DNA of 64,000 nucleotides from JAZDGX01 sp964482205 (GTDB taxonomy: Bacteria > Eisenbacteria > RBG-16-71-46 > CAIMUX01 > WJJG01). A model generated the notes under the pieces. That model made no database searches. It worked only from the letters and a program-made list of their open reading frames with translations, and was not told the origin of the DNA. Of this stretch, positions 34,697 through 41,825 are shown piece by piece (the stretch's first letter is position 1; each line of letters begins with the position of its first letter). The translations under genes were made by a program, and so were the position numbers. The stretch lies in NCBI GenBank assembly GCA_964482205.1, contig CAYZWI010000001.1, positions 1 to 64,000 on the forward strand, read 5' to 3'.

Positions 34697-35656
34697 GTGA
34701 TCGATTTCGCACGCCGGATCGCGGCCGATGCGGCCCGCCTGCTTCTGGAGCGCCTGGGGCACTTGCGCGCGGGCGAGATCGATTTCAAGGGACGCCGCGA
34801 TCTCGTGACCGCCGCCGACCGCGCGGCCGAGGGGCTGCTCGCCGAGGCGATCGAGCGGGAATTCCCCGGCGACGCGATTCTCGGCGAGGAGCGCGTGCGC
34901 AAAGCGGGTCATTCGGGCAGGCTCTGGATCGTCGACCCCCTCGATGGAACGACGAACTTCGTGCATGCCCATCCCATGTTTTGCGTGAGCGTCGCGCTGG
35001 CGGAAGGCTATCGCGCGATCGAGCGCGTGCCGCCGGGCGGGCCGGCGAACGCGTCCGCTGCGCGCGACGAGGAGCGAGCGCATCCGCGCTGCGAGCCGAA
35101 CGCCTCGGGCTTCTTCGCGCCGGGAGATTTGCCGCGTCCGCTGATCGCGGTCATCCATGCGCCCCGGTTGCGCGAGGAGTTTTGGGCCGAGCGCGGAAAA
35201 GGCGCCTGGATGCGCGACACCGGCGCGGGCGGGGCGCGCCGGATGCGCGTGAGCGAGACGAAGGAACTGGCCGACGCCTTGCTCGCCACGGGATTCGCGT
35301 ATCGGATGAACGAAGTGGCCAACGACAACTGCGCGAACTTCACCCGCCTCGCGCGGCGCGCGCGCGGCATTCGGCGCGGCGGATCGGCGGCGCTCGATCT
35401 CGCCTATACCGCCGCGGGACGCTTCGACGGTTTCTGGGAGCTGTACTTGAAGCCCTGGGACGCGGCCGCGGGCATCCTGCTCGTCGAAGAGGCGGGCGGA
35501 CGGGTGAGCGATGTTCGCGGACGGCCGCGCGCGCTCGAAGGCACCGAAGTGCTCGCGAGCAACGGCGGATTGCACGAGGCGATCTCGGCGCTGCTCGACG
35601 AAGCGGATCCCGCGTGGGCGCTCGAAGAGCGCCGCAAGCTGCGAGCGGGGGAGTGA
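34697..35656 (+). CDS. Inositol monophosphatase/CysQ-family phosphatase
   Basis: The protein has 319 residues starting at GTG 34697, with GGGAGG 6 bases upstream. The metal-binding signature is clear: VTAADRAAEGLLAEAI, GEERV, and WIVDPLDGTTNFVHAHPMF (DPxDGT). The second signature is LKPWDAAAGILLVEEAGGRV. The family hydrolyses inositol monophosphate, 3'-phosphoadenosine phosphate or similar. SuhB and CysQ roles cannot be separated here. A segment around residues 115-150 (AIERVPPGGPANASAARDEE) is longer and more Ala/Pro-rich than usual. It is divergent from glyQS. Confidence 0.85.
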   Translation: MIDFARRIAADAARLLLERLGHLRAGEIDFKGRRDLVTAADRAAEGLLAEAIEREFPGDAILGEERVRKAGHSGRLWIVDPLDGTTNFVHAHPMFCVSVALAEGYRAIERVPPGGPANASAARDEERAHPRCEPNASGFFAPGDLPRPLIAVIHAPRLREEFWAERGKGAWMRDTGAGGARRMRVSETKELADALLATGFAYRMNEVANDNCANFTRLARRARGIRRGGSAALDLAYTAAGRFDGFWELYLKPWDAAAGILLVEEAGGRVSDVRGRPRALEGTEVLASNGGLHEAISALLDEADPAWALEERRKLRAGE

Positions 35657-35755
35657 CGGGCGGGCCGGTCACGCGAGCGGGCGATCGCAAAGCCGGGCGT
35701 GCGTGGAGTCGCGAGCGGCGGCGAGCGATCGACGGAGCGATGCGGAAGAACGAAG

Positions 35756-35788
35756 CGAGGGAGGGATCCTGCGCGGATCCCTCCCTCG
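35756..35788 (+). terminator. Terminator-like hairpin after the IMPase gene
   Basis: A perfect 14-bp inverted repeat (CGAGGGAGGGATCC at 35756-35769, its complement at 35775-35788) encloses a 5-base loop, about 100 bases after the stop codon. There is no T-run, so it is either a factor-dependent or a bidirectional stop, or an RNA-stabilising hairpin. Confidence 0.55.
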
Positions 35789-36006
35789 ACAACCGGGTCC
35801 GACGGCCAGTGGGCCTCGGGGGCTAAGGCAAGGTGAGGAGGCGGGGAAGCCACTGGGGTTGCGACACCCTTGCCGCCGGACCAGCCCCTGCGCGCTCTTC
35901 GAGCGAGCGCGTTGTCGTCGCCGCGCAGACCTTCGAGCGGGGCCGGCGGGTCCCGAAGGACGAAGCGAAGCTTGGATGTCGAAGCTCCGCCGGCGCCGCC
36001 CTCGGT
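35789..36006. other. Gap between convergent genes, nothing seen
   Basis: Together with 35657-35755, this 350-base interval separates the IMPase gene from the convergent small lipoprotein gene. Apart from the hairpin at 35756-35788, I see no gene or repeat. Confidence 0.4.
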
Positions 36007-36213
36007 CTACATCACCGCCCAACCGGAAGCATCGGCGTTCACCTCCGATGTCTTGTCTCCCGTGGGCGGATCCTGCGGCACCGGATCGATCTGAGGATCC
36101 GTGACCGCCGGATCGTGACTGCAACCGACCAGGCAGGCAGAGCTCACGAGGCCGAGGCCCATGCAGAACAACACCAGAAGAGTCAGTGGAAGTCGCGTCA
36201 CCGTCCGTTTCAT
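36007..36213 (-). CDS. Small predicted lipoprotein
   Basis: The protein has 68 residues. The start at 36213 has AAGAGG upstream. The N-terminus KRTVTRLPLTLLVLFCMGLG is a lipoprotein signal. The cleavage site is either SSA/C or LVG/C, since both Cys lie together in VSSACLVGCSHD. The mature part is about 40 residues, Pro/Asp-rich (DPQIDPVPQDPPTGDK) and probably unstructured. The function is unknown. Confidence 0.6.
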   Translation of the reverse strand: MKRTVTRLPLTLLVLFCMGLGLVSSACLVGCSHDPAVTDPQIDPVPQDPPTGDKTSEVNADASGWAVM

Positions 36214-36713
36214 GATGCCTCTTGCCCCCTCTCTCTGCCTTGACCCGCGGGCCGGATTCTCGCGAGGCCTTCGCTCGCTGCGATTCCCGCCCTCTCTCCC
36301 CACCATGGGGAGGCTCGGTCGCTCGGCCGGGGTTTGCGTCCCGGCCGGCCAACACTCGTGCAATGCCCGTTCCACGACGCCCGCGCCGCCCCCAAATCAC
36401 GCATCGACGGCTCGCAGCGCGAGCTAGCCTTTCGGGGAATGCGCTCGCGAGGGCGCCTCCGCTCCCAAATCGCATTGCAAAGCGCGACAGATCGCTTGCG
36501 GCATGCGCGTTTTGGAGCGTTTCTGGCAGAGAAGGGCGCAGGCGGGCGCAAGCATGCCCTCGGACTGCCGCCGGCCTGCGCCTGTTCGCCCCCCGTTCCC
36601 GACCGCGCCAGCGTCACTTGTGAAGCGCCGCACTCCAGGCGGCATCGGTCCGGCTCCGCATCGCCCATGAACAGGGATGCACAGTTCATGGAGCGGTCAG
36701 GCCGGCTGTGCCC
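36214..36713. other. Intergenic region upstream of the sigma-54 activator gene
   Basis: About 500 bases without a supported gene. The open frames on both strands are Arg/Pro/Ala-rich noise. The only clear structure is the long inverted repeat that follows at 36714-36769. Confidence 0.45.
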
Positions 36714-36769
36714 AGCCCGGATGATTCATGAAAACTCTGCTGCGACGAGCTTCATGAATCATCCGGGCT
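36714..36769. repeat. Perfect 19-bp inverted repeat, MITE/REP-like
   Basis: The arms are AGCCCGGATGATTCATGAA at 36714-36732 and its exact complement at 36751-36769, separated by 18 bases. The element is lower in GC than its surroundings and abuts the start of the sigma-54 activator gene. A transcript would form a long stable hairpin, but there is no T-run, so a simple terminator is unlikely. Its form fits a small dispersed palindromic element. No second copy is seen in this window. Confidence 0.75.
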
Positions 36770-36784
36770 AGCATGGGAGGGACC

Positions 36785-38308
36785 ATGGACCGCGCCCAGG
36801 AATGGGTCGCCTTGTCCGAAGAGCGCCGTTGTCTCGAGCACGATCTGGCCGTGGGCGAGTGGGCGCGCGCCCGGCGGCGCATTCGCCCGCTGCTCGGCCG
36901 GCTGCTCGGCGCCTGCGCGCCGGGGGGAGAGGAAATCGAATCGTGGATGCGCATTCTCACCTGCCTCGCGGAAATCCCGCCCGCGCTCTCGGCGCGCGCG
37001 CAGCTGGCCTTGTGGCCGGACGGAGGCGAGGGCGCGCAGACGCCCGGCCCGAGCGTGGTCCTGGCCTGGCGCGCGAGCGGCGGCGTGGCGGCGCGCATGG
37101 GCGTGATCACGCAGGATGCGCGCATGCTCGGGGCGCTCAGCCTGCTCGAGGATCTCGCCCGCACGGCTCTCCCGATCCTTCTGGAAGGCGAGTCCGGAAC
37201 GGGGAAGGAAGTGGTCGCGCGCGGCGTGCACCGTTCGAGCCGCTGCGCGGATGCGGCCTTCATCGCCGTCAATTGCGGGGCGTTGCCGGGAGAGCTGCAC
37301 GAGAGCGAGCTCTTCGGCCACGCGCGCGGCGCCTACACGGGCGCGGCGCTGGAGAAGCCGGGCCTCTTCGAAGCGGCCCACGGCGGCTCGATCTTCCTCG
37401 ACGAGATCGGCGAGATGGATCCGCGCGCGCAGGTGAAGTTGCTGCGCGTGCTCGAGAGCGGAGAACTGCGCCGCTTGGGAGAAATCCGCACCCGGCAGGT
37501 GAAGGTGCGCGTGATCGCGGCGACGAACACGCGCGTGGATGAAGCGGTGGCGGCGGGCAGGTTCCGCCGCGACCTTCTGCACCGCGTGGCCGCGATCCGG
37601 GTGGTGCTGCCTCCGCTGCGCGAGCGGCGCGGAGACATCCTGCCGCTGGCGGAGCATTTTCTGCGCCGCGCGCTTCCCTGCCCGCCCGCGCTCTCGCCTC
37701 GCGCCCGCGCGGACCTTCTGCGCCACGACTGGCCCGGCAATGTGCGCGAACTGAAATACGCGATGGAACGGGCAGCCGCGCTATGGAGCTTGAGCGAGGA
37801 AGAGGAACTGCGCCACGAGCTGCTCTTTCCGGACCGGAACGCAGAGAGCCGGTCGCGAAGCGGAGAGCGCGAATTCAGACGGTCGACGGGCTTGGACGAG
37901 CAGGCGAAACCAGGGAAAGGAGAAGACCGCGTGCAGGCGGAAAGCGGGAAAGAGCGCCCGGGGGCGGACGCGGATGCGGAATACTCCAAAGCAGCCGGTC
38001 GCGAAGCGGGCGGCCAAGGGATCGGGCCGCAGGCATGGCCCGACGAACTGCCGCCGGGGTACACGATCGAGAGGCTGTTCGAGGACATCGAGCGAAGGCT
38101 CATCGCCCGAGCATTGGCCGTTGCGGAAGGCAATCGCACGGCCGCCGCTCATCTTCTCGGAGGCCTCAGCCGCACGACGCTGGTGGGCAAGATGAAGCGC
38201 CTGGGACTCTCCGCGCAGGCGCCTGGGAAGGTGAGCGATCGCGCCCCGGGCGGCGCAACGGGTGAGCCGCCAGGGGACGGGCGCGCTCACGGGCTCGCGA
38301 AGGGCTGA
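36785..38308 (+). CDS. Sigma-54-dependent transcriptional activator (AAA+, Fis-type HTH)
   Basis: The protein has 507 residues. The ATG at 36785 follows GGGAGG; ATG 36773 would add four residues. An N-terminal region of about 100 residues has no receiver, GAF or PAS signature. The AAA+ domain has Walker A GESGTGKE, ESELFGHARGAYTGA with the sigma-54 contact loop as GAYTGA, Walker B GGSIFLDEIGEMD, and HDWPGNVRELKYAMERA. A low-complexity Arg/Glu/Gly linker leads to a Fis-type helix-turn-helix (ALAVAEGNRTAAAHLLGGLS). It activates sigma-54 promoters; its signal and targets are unknown. It overlaps the convergent hydrolase gene by 22 bases. Confidence 0.9.
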   Translation: MDRAQEWVALSEERRCLEHDLAVGEWARARRRIRPLLGRLLGACAPGGEEIESWMRILTCLAEIPPALSARAQLALWPDGGEGAQTPGPSVVLAWRASGGVAARMGVITQDARMLGALSLLEDLARTALPILLEGESGTGKEVVARGVHRSSRCADAAFIAVNCGALPGELHESELFGHARGAYTGAALEKPGLFEAAHGGSIFLDEIGEMDPRAQVKLLRVLESGELRRLGEIRTRQVKVRVIAATNTRVDEAVAAGRFRRDLLHRVAAIRVVLPPLRERRGDILPLAEHFLRRALPCPPALSPRARADLLRHDWPGNVRELKYAMERAAALWSLSEEEELRHELLFPDRNAESRSRSGEREFRRSTGLDEQAKPGKGEDRVQAESGKERPGADADAEYSKAAGREAGGQGIGPQAWPDELPPGYTIERLFEDIERRLIARALAVAEGNRTAAAHLLGGLSRTTLVGKMKRLGLSAQAPGKVSDRAPGGATGEPPGDGRAHGLAKG

Positions 38309-39081
38309 TCGTGCGATCGGGAACGGGGCTCTTCCAACCGGATGCCCAGCTTCTCCGCGAGCCATTCGATCAGAAGCTCGCTCTCTTCATGCCAGCGCGT
38401 GTCGCTCGTCTCGAGCAGATGCAGCTCGACCGGATATCCCAACCGGCGCAGCTCGTCCGCCCCGCGGTCGGAGGGCGGTTTCAGCACCGGCCAGCGCATG
38501 CTGCGCCGCACGCGCAGGAACTCGGTCGTGCGCGCCTCGGGTGCGAGATCGGCCAGCACTTCGCTCGGCAGGCTGCCGTTGAAGAGAATCGCGCCGGCGA
38601 TTGCGGAGGGGCGGCGCATGGCGAGAACGACCGAGAGCAGCGAAGTCTCCTCCGCGCCCACGAGAAAGACCGCTTCGCGTCGAATGGGAAGCTCGGCGAA
38701 CAGCCGGTCGAGCACGCGCTCGACGTACTCCGCGGCCGCGGCGATGCTCGAGCGGAAGGCAGGATTGTCGCCCGTGTAGTGGTACCAGCCATACCCGACC
38801 GTGCGCGCACCGCCGAGATCCACTTCCTGCGGATGCAGGCCGCGCGGGAAGGCGATGTGCGCGCGCAGGCGCACCAGATCGCGCAGGCGCTGCGCGCACT
38901 GGAACTCGCACAAGCGTCCCGGATGAAGGCAGAGCACCAGAGGGGCGGGGGCGGAGGAGGATTTCAGCACCAAGGTCTCGGCCGGCAGCGTGACCGGAAT
39001 GCTCAAGCGCAGGAGATCCGCGGGGGAGACGCCCAGGCGCATCGCCTGGACGGCCAGACGGTCATGGAAAGAAGAATCCAT
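38287..39081 (-). CDS. Phospholipase/carboxylesterase-like alpha/beta hydrolase with replaced nucleophile
   Basis: The protein has 264 residues, starting at 39081 with GGAGGAG upstream. The fold pattern of the phospholipase/carboxylesterase family is visible: VLCLHPGRLCEF (oxyanion HG loop), HIAFPRGLHPQEVDLGG, GYGWYHYTGDN, a helix, then VFLVGAEETSLLSVVLAMRRP and AIAGAILFNGSLP. In active enzymes the nucleophile elbow is G-x-S-x-G. Here it reads G-A-E-E-T, so the Ser is missing. The protein may be a non-catalytic relative or use another residue. It lies 85 bases downstream of the mutase gene on the same strand, separated by a hairpin. Confidence 0.6.
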   Translation of the reverse strand: MDSSFHDRLAVQAMRLGVSPADLLRLSIPVTLPAETLVLKSSSAPAPLVLCLHPGRLCEFQCAQRLRDLVRLRAHIAFPRGLHPQEVDLGGARTVGYGWYHYTGDNPAFRSSIAAAAEYVERVLDRLFAELPIRREAVFLVGAEETSLLSVVLAMRRPSAIAGAILFNGSLPSEVLADLAPEARTTEFLRVRRSMRWPVLKPPSDRGADELRRLGYPVELHLLETSDTRWHEESELLIEWLAEKLGIRLEEPRSRSHDQPFASP

Positions 39082-39120
39082 TCTTCTCCTCCGCCGGTCA
39101 CGCCGCTTGCAGAGCCGTCC

Positions 39121-39157
39121 GCCGGGGTCGAGGCGCGCATCCGCGCGCCTCTCCGGC
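39121..39157 (-). terminator. Hairpin between the mutase and hydrolase genes
   Basis: GAGGCGCGC (39130-39138) pairs perfectly with GCGCGCCTC (39143-39151) around a 4-base loop. An outer GCCGG/CCGGC pair (39121-39125 and 39153-39157) extends the stem. It lies just after the mutase stop codon. No T-run follows, so it may act as attenuation or as a processing barrier. Confidence 0.45.
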
Positions 39158-39166
39158 ACGGAACGC

Positions 39167-40810
39167 TTACAGGAAGGCCGGGTCGCGATAGACGCCGAAG
39201 ACTTCCCGGAACACATCGCTCACTTCGCCGAGAGTGACATGGGCTTCGACCGCGGTAACGATCGGCCCGACGAGATTGTCCTTGCCCGCCGCGGCCTGGC
39301 GAATCGCATCCAAGGCCGCCCGCGCGGCGCGCTCGTCGCGTTCGGCGCGCAGGCGGCGAATCCGTTCGACCTGCGTCCGCTCGACCTCGGCGTCGATCTT
39401 CAAAGTCGGGACCGGATCGGTCTGCTCTTCCTCGAGGTGCTTGTTGATGCCCACGATCATGCGTTCGCCGCGTTCCACCTGCATCTGGAATTCGTAGGCG
39501 GAGCGCGCAATCTCCATCTGCGGATATCCCTGGTTGATCGCCGGCACGATGCCGCCCAACTGATCGATCTGGGCGATGTACTTGAACGCCTCTTCCTCCA
39601 GGCGATCGGTCAAGTGTTCGAGGAAATGCGATCCGCCCAGCGGATCGACGACGCTGGGCACATTCGATTCGTGGGCGATGAGCTGCTGAGTGCGGAGCGC
39701 GATCTTGGCCGCTTCCTCGGTGGGCAGGGCGTAGGTCTCGTCGAGCGAATTGGTGTGCAGCGATTGCGTCCCGCCCAGCACCGCGGCCAGGGCCTGCAAG
39801 GCGACCCGCACGACATTGTTGTACGGCTGCTGCGCGGTCAGCGAGACGCCCGCGGTCTGGGCGTGAGTGCGCAGCCACAGCGAGCGCGGGTTCTTGGCCT
39901 GAAAGCGGTCGCGCATGATCCGCGCCCACATCCGGCGGGCCGCGCGGAACTTGGCGATCTCCTCGAAGAAGTCGTTGTGCACATCGAAGAAGAAGGAGAG
40001 CCGGGGAGCGAAGGCGTCCGGGTCGAGTCCCGCCTCGATGCCCGCCTGCACATAGCCGATGCCGTCGGCGAGGGTGAAGGCGAGCTCCTGCACGGCGGTC
40101 GCGCCCGCTTCCCGAATGTGATAGCCGCTGATCGAGATCGTGTTCCACTGCGGCATGTGCCGGGTGCAGTAGACGAGCATGTCGCGGATGATGCGCATCG
40201 ATGGTTCGGGCGGGCAGATCCATTCCTTCTGGGCGATGAACTCTTTCAGGATGTCGTTCTGCAGCGTCCCGCGCAGCGCTTCCGGGGCGACGCCCTGCTT
40301 GCGCGCGATCGCGATGTAGAAGGCGAGCATGATGATCGCCGTCGCGTTGATCGTCATCGACGTGCTGACGCGATCGAGGGCGATGCGATCGAAGAGGATC
40401 TCCATGTCGGGCAGGGAGGGGATCGAGACGCCTTCGCGTCCCACTTCGCCCGCGCTCATGGCGTGATCGGGGTCGTAGCCCATCAGGGTGGGCATGTCGA
40501 ACGCGGTCGAGAGTCCCGTCTGCCCGTGATCGAGCAGATAGTGGAAGCGTTGGTTCGTGTCGGCGGGCCCGCCGAAGCCGGCGAACATGCGCATCGTCCA
40601 CAGCCGGCCGCGATACATGTCGGGGTGGATGCCGCGGGTGAAGGGAAACTCTCCCGGCCTCGACTCGTCACGCCGCCCATCCGGCGCGACGGCCCCGTCG
40701 GGCGGATAGCTCTCTTCGAGGGGGAGGCCCGAGTAGGTGCGGTACTTGGGTGTCTCGGCCTTGGAACGAGCGGCCGCGGAGGAGGATTTCACATCGGTTG
40801 GGTCGGACAT
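39167..40810 (-). CDS. Acyl-CoA (methylmalonyl-CoA-type) mutase large subunit, without B12 domain
   Basis: The protein has 547 residues of the large-subunit type, whose B12-binding domain is a separate protein. Landmarks are FPFTRGIHPDMYRGRLWTMR, QTGLSTAFDMPTLMGYDPDH, STSMTINATA, WNTISISGYHIREAGATAVQ, WLRTHAQTAGVSLTAQQPYNN and TNSLDETYALPTEEA. The family interconverts methylmalonyl-CoA and succinyl-CoA, or isomerises related acyl-CoAs, by a cobalamin radical mechanism, feeding propionate or branched-chain metabolism into the TCA cycle. It stops at the end of the TIM-barrel domain, so the small cobalamin subunit must be encoded elsewhere. Exact substrate preference is not certain. Confidence 0.9.
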   Translation of the reverse strand: MSDPTDVKSSSAAARSKAETPKYRTYSGLPLEESYPPDGAVAPDGRRDESRPGEFPFTRGIHPDMYRGRLWTMRMFAGFGGPADTNQRFHYLLDHGQTGLSTAFDMPTLMGYDPDHAMSAGEVGREGVSIPSLPDMEILFDRIALDRVSTSMTINATAIIMLAFYIAIARKQGVAPEALRGTLQNDILKEFIAQKEWICPPEPSMRIIRDMLVYCTRHMPQWNTISISGYHIREAGATAVQELAFTLADGIGYVQAGIEAGLDPDAFAPRLSFFFDVHNDFFEEIAKFRAARRMWARIMRDRFQAKNPRSLWLRTHAQTAGVSLTAQQPYNNVVRVALQALAAVLGGTQSLHTNSLDETYALPTEEAAKIALRTQQLIAHESNVPSVVDPLGGSHFLEHLTDRLEEEAFKYIAQIDQLGGIVPAINQGYPQMEIARSAYEFQMQVERGERMIVGINKHLEEEQTDPVPTLKIDAEVERTQVERIRRLRAERDERAARAALDAIRQAAAGKDNLVGPIVTAVEAHVTLGEVSDVFREVFGVYRDPAFL

Positions 40811-41060
40811 CTTCGCGTCCTCATACCATTCCGGGCGAGCGACGCCTGCGCGCGCCGGCCCTCGCCGTCACGGGCGCCTGAAAGCGGTCGCTTGCGCTTC
40901 CGCGGGTCGTCCCGGCCGTCGGCGAAGAGCGCCTCTTTCCTCTTCGAAGAACGATAGCAGATGAGCGACGGCCCGGCAACGCTGAGGCGCAGGCGCGAAC
41001 GGTGCGAGCGGCGCAAAGGGCATCCACGGTGCCGGCGCCTCCAGAGGCGTCAACGCCGGC

Positions 41061-41522
41061 TCAGCGCGAGAATTCTTCCTTCAAGGCGGCGACCGAACTC
41101 TCCGCCTGCGCGCGCGCGATGATGCACGTCACCGAGGAGAGCGAAGTGGAGATGACATCGATGTTGATGCCACGGCTGGAAAGGGCGTGGAAGAGACGCC
41201 CCGCGACTCCCGGCACCTTCGCGAGGTTGGCTCCCGTGACGGAAACGAGGGCGACATCCGTGTCCGCCTGGATGTCCTCGGCCTGGACCTTCTTCTTGAT
41301 GTCCTGAAGCGCTTCGCGGATGTCCTCTCGTTGCTCCTGCGACACCGCGAGCACGATGTCCGCCGTGCCGCGCGTCCCTCCGCTCGTGACTACCAGCTCG
41401 ACATTGAAACCCTTCGATCCCAGCACCCCGAAGATCTCAGCCGCGATGCCGGGCCGGTCGGGCACTCCCCGAAGCACGAGCTTGCTGACCTGCGGGTTCG
41501 CCTCGACGCGCAGTTTCTCCAT
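41061..41522 (-). CDS. Stand-alone tandem ACT-domain protein (aspartokinase regulatory half)
   Basis: The protein has 153 residues, starting at 41522 with CAGGAGGTC upstream. Two ACT domains are visible: SKLVLRGVPDRPGIAAEIFG...GFNVELVV and VALVSVTGANLAKVPGVAGRLFHALSSRGINIDVIS followed by ITCIIARAQAES-type sequence. This is the C-terminal regulatory half of LysC-type aspartokinases, but no kinase domain is attached and none is nearby. It could be an independent beta-like subunit or an amino-acid sensor that binds Lys or Thr. Confidence 0.8.
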   Translation of the reverse strand: MEKLRVEANPQVSKLVLRGVPDRPGIAAEIFGVLGSKGFNVELVVTSGGTRGTADIVLAVSQEQREDIREALQDIKKKVQAEDIQADTDVALVSVTGANLAKVPGVAGRLFHALSSRGINIDVISTSLSSVTCIIARAQAESSVAALKEEFSR

Positions 41523-41825
41523 CGCCGACCTCCTGCATGGGGGATGGCCCATTCGATGCGCCGGACCCGAGATTCGCCGCCGCTGGTCCGGCTTCGCGCA
41601 GCAGACAACCTAAGCCACCTTTCAGAGGAATGCAAACGCCGGGTGAGGAGGCTCCGGCGCGTCTAATGGACTAGTCCAATCGGGACATTCTTCCGCGTTG
41701 ATGGGTGAAATCCTTGCAATTTCGGATCCGTTTTCCCAAGATGGATCAATCCAATTGCCCGTTGCGGCGAGATGGGCTGCCGATCCGGAACGGTCCGAAA
41801 CGCGGCGCGGGGAAGGAGGGAGCGC
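41523..41825. other. Divergent intergenic region with pdxR operator candidates
   Basis: This 303-base region separates the ACT gene from pdxR and holds the paired 15-base elements at 41666-41680 and 41741-41755. No small gene is supported. Confidence 0.5.
41666..41755 (+). promoter_or_regulatory. Candidate PdxR operator: two copies of a 15-base element
   Basis: ATGGACTAGTCCAAT (41666-41680) and ATGGATCAATCCAAT (41741-41755) match at 12 of 15 positions and lie 75 bases apart, about seven helical turns. The core of the first is a perfect palindrome, TGGACTAGTCCA. MocR/PdxR regulators bind paired sites upstream of their own gene and of pdxST. Placement 70 bases before the pdxR start fits autoregulation. 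Assignment to PdxR is inference. Confidence 0.5.
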
